A stretch of DNA of 36,864 bases from Desulfotignum sp. (GTDB lineage: Bacteria; Desulfobacterota; Desulfobacteria; Desulfobacterales; Desulfobacteraceae): positions 1 through 36,864 of the forward strand of contig JAIPDL010000034.1 in assembly GCA_021737695.1 (NCBI GenBank), read 5' to 3'. Within the stretch, counting starts at the first letter, position 1, and every line of letters starts with the position of its first letter. Positions 8,731 through 17,996 of this stretch are shown one piece after another. The position numbers and the translations under genes were made by a program. The notes below the pieces were generated by a model. It saw only the letters and a program-made list of their open reading frames with translations, did no database searches and was not told the DNA's origin.

Positions 8731-9786
8731 TTAAAAGTGACCCAGGCTGGGGGCGGGCTGGTCATATGCCAGACCCTCTTCGATCAGGGCCAGCAATTTG
8801 GGTTTTTCTTCGGGAAACTGGTATCCTTCGTAATCATGGGACAGCAGCAGACCCCCGCCGGGCCGCTGCCAGTGGTTCATGGCATGATCAAAGCACACCT
8901 TGCCGGTCACTTCCAGATCCCGGATCATTACCTGGAGTTCTGCCAGCTGTTCATTGGCGGACAGGCTTGTGACTTTCCCGTCTTTGACCATCTGGTGAAG
9001 CGGGGTGCCGGGAATGGCCCGGAAGGGCCGGGACCGGATATAATGGGGATTGATGGCATTGAGAACCCGGGCCGTGTTTTTCGCATGATCCAGGGTTTTT
9101 TCCTTTCCCCCCAGGCCGGGCATCCAGTATTCCGACACCTGGAATCCCGCGGCCACAGCTTTTTGGCCTCCTTTGATCTGTCCGTCTGATGTCACCCCTT
9201 TTTTAATGAATGTCAGCAGGTCGTCATCCCCGGTTTCCAGGCCCAGGTGGAGCCGGTCCAGGCCTGCGGCCCGGTTGGTTTCCAGATCCAGTGCCGATCT
9301 CTGGGCCAGGGTTCTGGCCCGGGCATAGGTGGTAATCCGCTGGATGTGGGGAAATGTGGTTTTCAGATGGGTCAGGGCTGCCACCAGGTCCGGGGGTTTC
9401 ATGATCAGACTGTTGGCATCCTGGATAAACGCGGTCTTTGCCCCGGCCATGAGCCAGTGCACCAGCATGGCCAGGCCCGGGTGCTGTTCCAGGGCCGGAT
9501 CTTTGTTCAGCAAAGCCAGGACCCCGTCCCGGGTGACAGCACCGGCCGGCCCGCCGGCGGCTTTGGACAGCGTTTTCATTTTTTCGGTCAGCGCGGCCAT
9601 GGCATTAATATCCGCCTGGATCTCTTCGACGGTTCGTAAAGAAAATTTTTCAGTCTTGTACATGCTGCAGAAGGTACAGTGATTCCACGGACAGTTCCGG
9701 GTGAACCGCACCAGCAAAGAGGCACTGCCCCCTTCACTGGGTGGCCGGTACATGCCGGTCTCAAACCGGTATTGATCAATGGTCAT
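8731..9786 (-). CDS. Radical SAM protein, function unknown (paralogue of 31265-32134)
   Basis: A 351-residue radical SAM protein. The cluster-binding cysteines read CPWNHCTFC (about residues 31-39), a CX4CX2C spacing rather than the usual CX3CX2C. Downstream are GLETGDDDLL and an IPGTPLH motif, shared with the second radical SAM protein of this window. It differs from that protein by an insert of about 60 residues after the cysteine motif. Start: GGAG precedes the ATG at 9786, while the open frame extends to 9810. It heads the operon with mqnD and tilS, but it lacks an obvious resemblance to MqnC or MqnE, so a role in menaquinone synthesis is not supported by sequence. Confidence 0.82.
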   Translation of the reverse strand: MTIDQYRFETGMYRPPSEGGSASLLVRFTRNCPWNHCTFCSMYKTEKFSLRTVEEIQADINAMAALTEKMKTLSKAAGGPAGAVTRDGVLALLNKDPALEQHPGLAMLVHWLMAGAKTAFIQDANSLIMKPPDLVAALTHLKTTFPHIQRITTYARARTLAQRSALDLETNRAAGLDRLHLGLETGDDDLLTFIKKGVTSDGQIKGGQKAVAAGFQVSEYWMPGLGGKEKTLDHAKNTARVLNAINPHYIRSRPFRAIPGTPLHQMVKDGKVTSLSANEQLAELQVMIRDLEVTGKVCFDHAMNHWQRPGGGLLLSHDYEGYQFPEEKPKLLALIEEGLAYDQPAPSLGHF

Positions 9787-9809
9787 GATAACTCCATATA
9801 TTTGTATCA

Positions 9810-9825
9810 TTCAATAATAATTGAA
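9810..9825. promoter_or_regulatory. 16-base inverted repeat in divergent intergenic region
   Basis: TTCAAT, four bases, ATTGAA form a perfect inverted repeat 24 bases upstream of the radical SAM start. It sits in the 207-base region between two divergent transcripts, where a promoter for the minus-strand operon would be expected. It may be an operator, but AT-rich repeats of this size also occur by chance. Confidence 0.3.
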
Positions 9826-9950
9826 AAATAACGCATTAATGCCGGCAAGGCAAGGGCCGAGTTGTCATGTCCACAAGGATTTCCGGACCCGACACCGCCT
9901 GTCAGGTATTGAAAAAACAGATGATTCTGTGATATGCAGAAGTCAACTTA

Positions 9951-9967
9951 AGGGCTGCACCAGCCCT
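9951..9967 (+). other. Small perfect hairpin in the leader of the SNF2 helicase gene
   Basis: AGGGCTG, CAC, CAGCCCT form a 7-bp stem with a 3-base loop, ending 26 bases before the ATG at 9994. It has no following T-run, so it is not a simple terminator. It may be a leader structure or a protein site. The rest of the intergenic region holds TTGAAA at 9909-9914 with a weak -10 about 17 bases later. Confidence 0.35.
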
Positions 9968-9993
9968 GTCCCGAACAAAAGGAGACCTTGAAT

Positions 9994-12642
9994 ATGCAGT
10001 CCTTGACCAGAGAGTATGTCCGAAGAGAAGTGGCAGATTCCCAGTTGATTTTTTACCGGGGGGAAAATTTATATCAGCACGGGTCTTATCTTCTGTCTGA
10101 ATCCGATGAAACCACCCGGAGTTTTGTCTATGAAATGGATGGGAGTTACGGGGATTATGTGACCCGCATTCAATTGACTTCCAAAGGACTGGAAACTGCC
10201 TGCGACTGCCCCTATCCGGGCACTGGATGCAAGCATGTGGTGGCGGCGGCCCTGAATGTCCGGGACCTCCTGCAAAAAAGTGAACGTCCGGCATCCGCAG
10301 TTCCGGAAACAGCCACGCCCTACCTGTCCAGGGAAGAGATCCGGGACCAGGCTCTGGCAGACCGGCGGAAACGGGCCGGATCGGAAAAATTCACCCTGAT
10401 GCCCGGGGACATGCTCAAGGGAGATCATTTGGTGGAAAATCAGCGGCACCGCCAGTACCAGGTCTGTTTTCATGATCCGGCAAAAGGGGGCGGCCACTGC
10501 ACCTGCCCGGATTATCTGACCAGCGGGCTGGGCACCTGCAAACATCTGCTGTTTGCCCAGGACCGGTTGAAGAAAACCAAAGGGTTTGACCAAAAACTGA
10601 AAAAGGAACGGTTTGCGTTTACCGATATTTTCTGGAATTCCCAGGCCAACGGACCGGCGTTTTTTTCCGAGCGGCTGTCCACCAATCATGCCGATCTGGT
10701 GCCGATCCTGTCCCGGTACTTTGATCCGGAGACCGGGGCATACACGGCCCCGGATCTGTCGGATATCCTCCAGCTCATGGATCAGGTGGCCGGCGACAAA
10801 CGGGTCCGCATCAGAGAAAATCTGCTCAGGCGGGTGGAGGACCATGTGCAGAAACAGGAGGCAAACAAACTGTCCGCCCGGGATCTGCCGGCCCTGCCCC
10901 TGAAAACGGACCTGTATCCGTTCCAGAAGGAAGGCGTGCGGTTCGGGCTTTACAAGACCGGGGTCCTCATCGGCGATGAAATGGGCCTGGGTAAAACCCT
11001 TCAGGCCATCGGCCTGTGTGTGCTCAAAAAGGAAATGTTCGGGTTCTCAAAAGTCCTGGTGGTGACCCTGGCATCCCTGAAAGAGCAGTGGAAACGGGAG
11101 ATTGAAAAATTTTCCCATGAACAGGCCCGGGTGGTGGAGGGCAATCCGCAGCAGAGAGAGGCCCTGTACCGGCAGGACCAAAGTCTGTTCAAGGTCACCA
11201 ATTACGAAGCCGTGCTCAGGGACGTCACCATCCTGTCCCGGTTCAATCCGGATATCATCGTTCTGGACGAGGCCCAGCGCATCAAGAATTTTTCCACCAA
11301 AACGGCAGATGCCGTCAAACAGATTCCCAAAAAACACGGCATTGTGCTGACCGGGACCCCCCTGGAAAACAAGCTGGAGGATGTGTATTCCATTGTCCAG
11401 TTTCTGGACCCGTTCCTGCTCACCCCGCTGTGGGCCTTTGCCGCCGACCATTTTCTGATTCCCAAAACCAAGAAAGCCAGCATCGCCGGATACCGGAACC
11501 TGGAAAAACTCAAGGGCCGTCTCAAGAATATCGTGATCCGGCGGAAAAAAGAGGCCGTGCTCAAAGACCTGCCGGATGTGGTGGAAAACAATTACTATAT
11601 CGAACTGACTGATGAGCAGAAGGAGATGCATGCCGGGTATGCCCGGTCCCTGCTGCCCCTGATGAACAAGAAATTTCTCACGCCCATGGACCTGCGCAAA
11701 ATCCAGATGCTGCTGCTGCGCATGCGTCAGGTGTGCGATTCCACCTATCTGATCGATCGGAACAGCCATATTTCACCCAAACTCAGGGAACTGGAAGGGA
11801 TCATCGATGAACTGGTGATTCAGAACCAGCGGAAAATCGTGATTTTCAGCGAATGGACCACCATGACTTACCTGGTGGCCAGACAATTGTCGGACATGGG
11901 GATTTCTTTTATCGAACTGTCCGGAAAAGTGGCCGTGAAAAAACGCCAGGCTCTGATCGATGAGTTCACGCACAACCCGGACTGCCGGGTATTTCTGTCC
12001 ACAGATGCCGGGGGTACCGGCCTGAACCTTCAGGCGGCCGACTGCGTCATTAATTTCGAACTGCCGTGGAACCCGGCGAAAATGAATCAGCGCATCGGCC
12101 GGGTCAGCCGCATCGGCCAGCAGAGCGGGTGTGTGAATGTCATCAATCTGGTGGCCAAGCACAGCATTGAAGAGCGGATTCTCACGGGCATCCAGATCAA
12201 GACCGACCTGTTCAAAGGGGTGTTTGATGACGGACCCGATGCCGTGGAATTTTCCAGGGAAAAGCGCAACGAACTGTTGAACCGGCTTCGGGAAATGATG
12301 GGGGAAGAGACCATGGATCTTCCCGGGACCTCGCTGGAAACAGAAGAAATTCCCGAAGACACGCCCCATTTTCTGAATCCCGGGGTGCTGAACCGGGAAA
12401 CGGATGACCGTGTGGCAGCGGATTCCGGCCGGACGGCGACGGACCCGGAAAATGTGATGGCCGGACAGTCTCCGGAGCGCATCGAAACCGTTCTCAATTC
12501 CGGTATGGCGTTTATTTCAGGGCTTATGGAGATGGCGACCGGCCAGAAAGTCCAAACCCCGGCCGCGGATGAAAAAATGGTCCGCATCAACCGGGAGACC
12601 GGGGAGGTCACGATGTCCTTCAAGTTGCCGGGATGGGGCTAA
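9994..12642 (+). CDS. SNF2-family helicase with SWIM zinc fingers
   Basis: An 882-residue SWI2/SNF2 DNA translocase. The N-terminal third has a SWIM zinc finger (CDCPYPGTGCKH, near residue 70) and a second, wider SWIM-like finger (CTC...TCKH, near residue 169). The helicase core follows: Walker A DEMGLGKT (about 328), DEAQ box (about 423), GTPLENK (motif III region), and a C-terminal helicase domain with STDAGGTGLNLQ and the arginine-finger segment QRIGRVSRIGQ. SWIM/SNF2 proteins remodel protein-DNA complexes; the bacterial role is poorly defined. ATG at 9994 fits AAAAGGAG; a TTG at 9988 is too close to it. The stop interleaves with that of the convergent gene. Confidence 0.93.
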   Translation: MQSLTREYVRREVADSQLIFYRGENLYQHGSYLLSESDETTRSFVYEMDGSYGDYVTRIQLTSKGLETACDCPYPGTGCKHVVAAALNVRDLLQKSERPASAVPETATPYLSREEIRDQALADRRKRAGSEKFTLMPGDMLKGDHLVENQRHRQYQVCFHDPAKGGGHCTCPDYLTSGLGTCKHLLFAQDRLKKTKGFDQKLKKERFAFTDIFWNSQANGPAFFSERLSTNHADLVPILSRYFDPETGAYTAPDLSDILQLMDQVAGDKRVRIRENLLRRVEDHVQKQEANKLSARDLPALPLKTDLYPFQKEGVRFGLYKTGVLIGDEMGLGKTLQAIGLCVLKKEMFGFSKVLVVTLASLKEQWKREIEKFSHEQARVVEGNPQQREALYRQDQSLFKVTNYEAVLRDVTILSRFNPDIIVLDEAQRIKNFSTKTADAVKQIPKKHGIVLTGTPLENKLEDVYSIVQFLDPFLLTPLWAFAADHFLIPKTKKASIAGYRNLEKLKGRLKNIVIRRKKEAVLKDLPDVVENNYYIELTDEQKEMHAGYARSLLPLMNKKFLTPMDLRKIQMLLLRMRQVCDSTYLIDRNSHISPKLRELEGIIDELVIQNQRKIVIFSEWTTMTYLVARQLSDMGISFIELSGKVAVKKRQALIDEFTHNPDCRVFLSTDAGGTGLNLQAADCVINFELPWNPAKMNQRIGRVSRIGQQSGCVNVINLVAKHSIEERILTGIQIKTDLFKGVFDDGPDAVEFSREKRNELLNRLREMMGEETMDLPGTSLETEEIPEDTPHFLNPGVLNRETDDRVAADSGRTATDPENVMAGQSPERIETVLNSGMAFISGLMEMATGQKVQTPAADEKMVRINRETGEVTMSFKLPGWG

Positions 12643-14804
12643 AACGCTTCGCTGCAAAGTTTCAGAAACACACCCGGGTTATTTTCGACAAACGCCTTGA
12701 TGGCCGGGGAGGCAAATCGGAAAAGGACCGCATCCGGCCGGGCGGAAAATGTGTATTCAGATTCAGCGGCATGTTTTAAAACCGGCTGGATGCCAAACAA
12801 TTGGCCATGGGCGAGTTCCGACACTTCCCTGCCGGCCCGCATCACTTTGACAAGACCGCTGTGAATATAATAACACGCAGTCGGTTTTTCATTTTCCCGG
12901 ATCAGGACCGTGTTCCCGTGTTTGGGGAGGGTGACCGGCGCCACCATCTGGAACAGCTGACGTTTCTGGGAGGGGGTCAGATCATGGAACACGGGATGGC
13001 CGTCCAGAATGGTGCGCATGGCCTGGTCCTGAAAAATAGACAAATGGCGCAACGTCTTTTCGAGTCCCGTCTGCCGGATAAAAGTCTGCATGTCCTGGCG
13101 GTCGACCCCGACCAGGCTCACCCGGCTTGCGGCCACGGCATCCGCGGTTCGGGACTGGTCTGAAAACAGGCATTTTTCGCCGAAAAAATCACTCCGGCTC
13201 AGCGTGGTCAACGGGGTGCCGTCTTCCATGATATCCACCTGACCGCTGATGATCAGAAAAAAACGGTCCCCGGGGTCTCCCTTTCTGAACAGCACTTCGC
13301 CGGAAGATAAGATCTGGGGGTCAGCGATGGACAGAAATTCCAGGGTTTTTTCCGGGGGCAGGGACCGGAACAGATCCAGGTCCAGAAACGCGCCTAAAAT
13401 ATCCGTTGCCGCCTGGAACGGCCCGGCGGACGGACACAGGGTCACTGTGTGGGAAAGCCCGGTGGGCGCGATTTTTAATCCGGAAGTTTCCGGTACCTGG
13501 TCCCTTGCCACATGCACCAGATAAATTTTTTCCCGGACGGATGCCGGTAACGCAGTGAGCACCGTCATGGGGGTGTGAATGGGCGGTACCCCGGCTTCGT
13601 GAAAAATCACATCCCTGTCCCAGGGGAACCCGAGCAGAAAATCCCGCCGGGTTTTGCTCATGATGCCTTTTTCATGCATGGTACGGATATGGTCCGGGTC
13701 ATTGCGGGTATCTGAGCTGTAGATAAAGGTTTTTCCGGCATGGGACACCTGAAAGAAGATCGTGGGAATGGAGTGAAAGGAATAGTTGAATTCAAACATG
13801 GCCCCATGGATATTGATGGGTTCGCCAGTGTGGATGGGGACAAAAGAGAACGCTTTCTGGAGCCGGGATTTGTCGATAGGAATCAGGGCGGCTGATTTTC
13901 GGATGAAACTGTTGAACACCGTGGGGGTGGTGTACAGGGTGATTTTTCCTTCCAGCATGATTTTCTGGAGGGTCCCGCTGTCATGATCGGCGTGGCAGTG
14001 GGTCAGGATGATGGCATCCAGAATCTTGGGATTGACCCCCAAACGGATCAGGTCCACGGCCGAGTTGACCGGCGGATCCACCATGATGCCCCGCTGGTTG
14101 ATCCAGATGATCATGCCGGAAGTCATGGCATCCGGGTCAAATCCGTGACCCGACCCCAGGGTGGTGATCCCGAACAGGGGCGGGGAAAACACCTGTTGGA
14201 CACTGAAATCCACGGGATTGTCCGGGATCAGGGGCCGGGTGACAGGGATGGCCGCCACCAGGGCTTCCTTTTCACGGATCGTGCAGGTGCCGCGGTCATC
14301 CACTTGAATGGTCAGGTCTTGAATCTGGACGGTGCCGGTGCGGTCGAACACATGAAACTGAATGACATCTGAAAAGGTGAATTTTTTCATCCGCCCGTTC
14401 ACCGGCAGAGTCCGGAAATGGTCCATTTCCGCTTTGAGATCCGGAAATCCGGGTGTGGATGCGCCTTTGGGGAATTCCGCTGCAAGAGAGGTCAGGTTCC
14501 GGGGACCGAAAAGTGCTTCGGACAGAATGGCCTGGATTCGCTGTTTCTGGGCCCGGGTACAGACTACCTGGACCTTTTGTTTCAAAAAAAAGAAATGATA
14601 GTAAACGGGAAATTCCAGTTCCGTCAGACTGATTCCCGTGTCCAGGGAAAACATGGCCCCGGGAACGATAAACATTTTCGGGACCCCCGTGGCCATGGTG
14701 TCTTTGATGGTTTCCGGCGGGATGCCGAACTGGACGGGTTCCTGACGGGTGAATATGAGCAGGCCCCCACGGGGCAGCTCCCGAACGGTCTGAACTCTGT
14801 TCAT
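12639..14804 (-). CDS. Metallo-beta-lactamase-fold protein with two cyclic-nucleotide-binding domains
   Basis: A 721-residue fusion. About 200 N-terminal residues are not recognised. A metallo-beta-lactamase domain follows, with the metal motif HCHADHD near residues 269-275 and a later SSDT segment. Two cAMP-receptor-type nucleotide-binding domains fill roughly residues 470-590 and 600-721; the first has GDPGDRFFLIISGQVDI and FGEKCLF. No DNA-binding helix-turn-helix or transmembrane segment follows. A hydrolase, possibly a phosphodiesterase, allosterically controlled by a cyclic nucleotide is the likely role, but the substrate is unknown. AAAGGA precedes the ATG. The gene converges with the SNF2 gene. 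Confidence 0.85.
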   Translation of the reverse strand: MNRVQTVRELPRGGLLIFTRQEPVQFGIPPETIKDTMATGVPKMFIVPGAMFSLDTGISLTELEFPVYYHFFFLKQKVQVVCTRAQKQRIQAILSEALFGPRNLTSLAAEFPKGASTPGFPDLKAEMDHFRTLPVNGRMKKFTFSDVIQFHVFDRTGTVQIQDLTIQVDDRGTCTIREKEALVAAIPVTRPLIPDNPVDFSVQQVFSPPLFGITTLGSGHGFDPDAMTSGMIIWINQRGIMVDPPVNSAVDLIRLGVNPKILDAIILTHCHADHDSGTLQKIMLEGKITLYTTPTVFNSFIRKSAALIPIDKSRLQKAFSFVPIHTGEPINIHGAMFEFNYSFHSIPTIFFQVSHAGKTFIYSSDTRNDPDHIRTMHEKGIMSKTRRDFLLGFPWDRDVIFHEAGVPPIHTPMTVLTALPASVREKIYLVHVARDQVPETSGLKIAPTGLSHTVTLCPSAGPFQAATDILGAFLDLDLFRSLPPEKTLEFLSIADPQILSSGEVLFRKGDPGDRFFLIISGQVDIMEDGTPLTTLSRSDFFGEKCLFSDQSRTADAVAASRVSLVGVDRQDMQTFIRQTGLEKTLRHLSIFQDQAMRTILDGHPVFHDLTPSQKRQLFQMVAPVTLPKHGNTVLIRENEKPTACYYIHSGLVKVMRAGREVSELAHGQLFGIQPVLKHAAESEYTFSARPDAVLFRFASPAIKAFVENNPGVFLKLCSEAF

Positions 14805-14990
14805 GGTTATCCTTTCCCGTTAAATCCATATCTGATTGTTTTCACATATCATTTCTGTTTCAAAGTTACAATTGTAATCGTCCGGTTCCGGGGCTGTCTT
14901 TACTTTTGATCGGGCGTGCTTATGGTTTTCCAACAGTGGATTCCTCTTTTGTTTTTCGTCAAAAAAAAGAAACGGAGGAGAGGCGCTTGA

Positions 14991-15018
14991 TTGTATGACA
15001 TAAACAGACACATATCCT
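14991..15018 (+). promoter_or_regulatory. Weak candidate promoter before uvrA
   Basis: TTGTAT (14991-14996), a 16-base spacer and TATCCT (15013-15018) lie just before uvrA, in the 231-base gap shared with the divergent metallo-beta-lactamase gene. A start site near 15025 would leave a very short leader before the ATG at 15036, which weakens the call. No SOS (LexA) box is evident to me in this gap. Confidence 0.25.
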
Positions 15019-15035
15019 GTGAGGATCACATATAG

Positions 15036-17996
15036 ATGGGAAAACAACAGCATTCAGCACTCAAAACGGCTGGGTCCGGCCCGGCGGCCGCCATGGAACT
15101 GGACCGGATCATTGTCAAAGGGGCCCGGGAACATAATCTCAAGAACATTGACGTGGAGATCCCCAAAAAACAGCTGGTGGTGTTCACGGGGGTGTCCGGG
15201 TCCGGGAAATCCAGCCTGGCCTTTGACACGATTTTTGCCGAAGGCCAGCGCCGGTATGTGGAATCGTTGTCCGCGTATGCCAGGCAGTTCATCGGCCAGA
15301 TGGAAAAACCCAAATACGACACCATCCGGGGGCTGTCCCCCACCATTGCCATCGAGCAGAAGGCTGCCAGCAAAAATCCCCGGTCCACCGTGGGTACCAT
15401 CACGGAGATCTATGATTATCTGCGGGTATTGTTTGCCCGGGTGGGGACCCAGTACTGCATCCGCTGCGGCAATGAGGTGGGACAGGGCCATGCCCAGGGC
15501 ATGGTGTCCCAGATCACGGCATTGCCTGCCGGGGCCAAAATTCTGATCCTGGCCCCCGTGGTGGAAAACCGGAAAGGGGAGCATAAAGAGCACCTGTCCA
15601 CGTTGAAAAAACAGGGGTATGCCCGGGTCCGGGTGGACGGGGTGGTCCAGGATCTGGAAAATGTCCAGACTCTGGCAAAAAACAAGAAACATGATATCGA
15701 AGTGGTGGTGGACCGGCTGATGATCAAGGCGGATGCCGTGTTTGAGGAACGACTCACCGATTCCGTGGAAACGGCCCTGAAACTGGGAAACGGCCAGATC
15801 ATCGTGCATATGATGGGCAAAGAAGATATCAAGATGAGCGAAGCCCGGTCCTGCTGCGGCATTGCCTATCCCGAACTCATCCCCCAGATTTTTTCCTTTA
15901 ACGCGCCCCAGGGCATGTGCCCGGAGTGCAATGGTATCGGGACGCTGCTGTCCATGGATCCGGACAAGGTGGTGCCGGACCGGAATCTGAGTATCCGGGA
16001 AGGAGCCGTGATCCCCTGGAAAAATTATTTTATCAAAAACCCCCGGTATCCCAATGACAATTCCTGGGGCATGGGCCAGCTCACAGCCATGGAGGAGCAG
16101 TGGGGTATCGATTTTGACCGGCCCTGGAAAGACCTGCCCAAATCCCAGAGAGATCTGCTGCTCCATGGCTCCGCCACCCGGAAAATGAAGGTGAACTGGC
16201 AGTCGGACCGGATTCAGGCGGCATTCACCCGGACCCACGAAGGCCTGCTCAACACCCTGATGCGGCGGTACAAGAACACCCAGTCTGAAAACCAGAAAAA
16301 ATACTACACCAAGTTCATGACAGCAGCCACCTGCCCGGCCTGTCATGGAAAACGCCTGAGAGACGAGGTGCTGCATGTGAAAATCCAGGAGAAATCCATC
16401 ATTGATGTCACGGAAATGACGGTGAAAGAGGCCCATGAATTCGTGTCGTGCTTGAACCTGTCCGGCAGCCGGCAGCTGATCGCGGCGGAGCTGCTCAAGG
16501 AGATCCGAGACCGGCTGGGGTTTCTGAGGAATGTGGGCCTGGACTACCTGTCCCTGGACCGCAGCGGCCCCACCCTGTCCGGCGGGGAATCCCAGCGGAT
16601 CCGCCTGGCATCCCAGGTGGGGTCGGAACTCACCGGCGTGCTGTATATCCTGGATGAACCCAGCATCGGCCTGCACCAGCGGGATAATATCAAATTGCTG
16701 AAAACCCTTCAGCACCTGCGGGATATCGGCAATACCCTGATCGTGGTGGAGCATGACCAGGAAACCATGGAAGACTGCGACTGGATCGTGGACATCGGTC
16801 CGGGTGCCGGGCATCTGGGGGGCCGGATCGTGGCCCAGGGCACCCCGGCCGACATCAGGGCCAACCCGGCATCCATCACAGGACAATTTCTGTCCGGCAA
16901 AGAATCCATTGCCGTGCCGGATCTCAGGCGGTCTCCGGATGCCGGGAAATGGCTGACCATTGTCAAGGCCCGTGAAAACAATCTCAAGGATGTGACGGCC
17001 CGGTTTCCTTTAGGCCTGCTCATTGCCGTGACGGGGGTGTCCGGGGCCGGCAAGTCCACCCTGGTCAACCAGATTCTCTACCCGGCCCTGGCCGTGAAAC
17101 TGCACGGTTCCCAGATGAGCGTGGGCCGGCACGGGGCACTCCAGGGACTGGCCCATGTGGACAAGGTGATCAACATCGACCAGAATCCCATCGGCCGGAC
17201 CCCGAGAAGCAACCCGGCCACTTACACCAAGGTGTTTGATCCCATCAGAGATTTGTTTGCCCAGCTGCCGGAATCCAAAGCCCGGGGATACAAAAAAGGG
17301 CGGTATTCCTTTAATGTCAAGGGCGGTCGGTGCGAAGCCTGCCAAGGGGACGGATACATCAAGGTGGAGATGCATTTTCTGGCGGATGTGTTTGTGCCCT
17401 GCGAGGTGTGCCACGGCCGGCGGTTCAATAAAGCCACCCTGGAAATCACGTACAAGGATCATTCCATTGCCGATGTGCTGGACCTGTCCGTGCACCAGGC
17501 CCGGGAATTGTTCGACGCCCACCCGAAAATCACCCAGATCCTGGACACCCTCATGGATGTGGGGCTGTCCTATATCAAGCTGGGACAGGCCGCCACCACG
17601 TTGTCCGGCGGGGAGGCCCAGCGCATCAAACTGGCCCGGGAGCTGGCCCGGCGAAATACCGGAGACACGTTGTATATCCTGGACGAACCCACCACAGGCC
17701 TGCATTTCAGGGATGTGAAACTGCTGCTGGACGTATTGCAGCGCCTGGTCTCCGCCGGTAACACCGTGATTATCATCGAGCACAACCTGGATGTGATCAA
17801 GACGGCGGACTGGGTCATGGATTTAGGACCTGAGGGTGGGGCCGGCGGGGGCATGATTATGGCACAAGGGCCCCCGGAACAGTTAGCGCGTGATGATAAA
17901 AGCCATACGGGCCATTACCTGAAAGCAATGCTGGCTTCCCGGATCAACCGGGTTAATCATGGTGTTGCTGAAGCGGAATCTCCCATTTTTTCATGA
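15036..17996 (+). CDS. uvrA: Excinuclease ABC subunit A
   Basis: UvrA is the damage-sensing ATPase of nucleotide excision repair. The 986-residue protein has both ABC modules: Walker A GVSGSGKS (about 52) with signature LSGGES (about 513), and Walker A GVSGAGKS (about 667) with signature LSGGEA (about 856). Zinc-binding cysteine pairs are seen (CPEC with CPAC in the first half; CEAC with CEVC in the second). It is somewhat longer than usual, with about 19 extra N-terminal residues before MELDRI and a C-terminal tail. ATG 15036 is used; the ATG at 15093 is an alternative start, but no ribosome binding site supports it. The 3' end overlaps the convergent sigma-54 activator by 44 bases. Confidence 0.97.
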   Translation: MGKQQHSALKTAGSGPAAAMELDRIIVKGAREHNLKNIDVEIPKKQLVVFTGVSGSGKSSLAFDTIFAEGQRRYVESLSAYARQFIGQMEKPKYDTIRGLSPTIAIEQKAASKNPRSTVGTITEIYDYLRVLFARVGTQYCIRCGNEVGQGHAQGMVSQITALPAGAKILILAPVVENRKGEHKEHLSTLKKQGYARVRVDGVVQDLENVQTLAKNKKHDIEVVVDRLMIKADAVFEERLTDSVETALKLGNGQIIVHMMGKEDIKMSEARSCCGIAYPELIPQIFSFNAPQGMCPECNGIGTLLSMDPDKVVPDRNLSIREGAVIPWKNYFIKNPRYPNDNSWGMGQLTAMEEQWGIDFDRPWKDLPKSQRDLLLHGSATRKMKVNWQSDRIQAAFTRTHEGLLNTLMRRYKNTQSENQKKYYTKFMTAATCPACHGKRLRDEVLHVKIQEKSIIDVTEMTVKEAHEFVSCLNLSGSRQLIAAELLKEIRDRLGFLRNVGLDYLSLDRSGPTLSGGESQRIRLASQVGSELTGVLYILDEPSIGLHQRDNIKLLKTLQHLRDIGNTLIVVEHDQETMEDCDWIVDIGPGAGHLGGRIVAQGTPADIRANPASITGQFLSGKESIAVPDLRRSPDAGKWLTIVKARENNLKDVTARFPLGLLIAVTGVSGAGKSTLVNQILYPALAVKLHGSQMSVGRHGALQGLAHVDKVINIDQNPIGRTPRSNPATYTKVFDPIRDLFAQLPESKARGYKKGRYSFNVKGGRCEACQGDGYIKVEMHFLADVFVPCEVCHGRRFNKATLEITYKDHSIADVLDLSVHQARELFDAHPKITQILDTLMDVGLSYIKLGQAATTLSGGEAQRIKLARELARRNTGDTLYILDEPTTGLHFRDVKLLLDVLQRLVSAGNTVIIIEHNLDVIKTADWVMDLGPEGGAGGGMIMAQGPPEQLARDDKSHTGHYLKAMLASRINRVNHGVAEAESPIFS

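Noticed and set aside
15054..16886. 610-codon open frame on the minus strand opposite uvrA
   Set aside because: Same reason: it lies fully within uvrA, has low-complexity composition and no recognisable domain.
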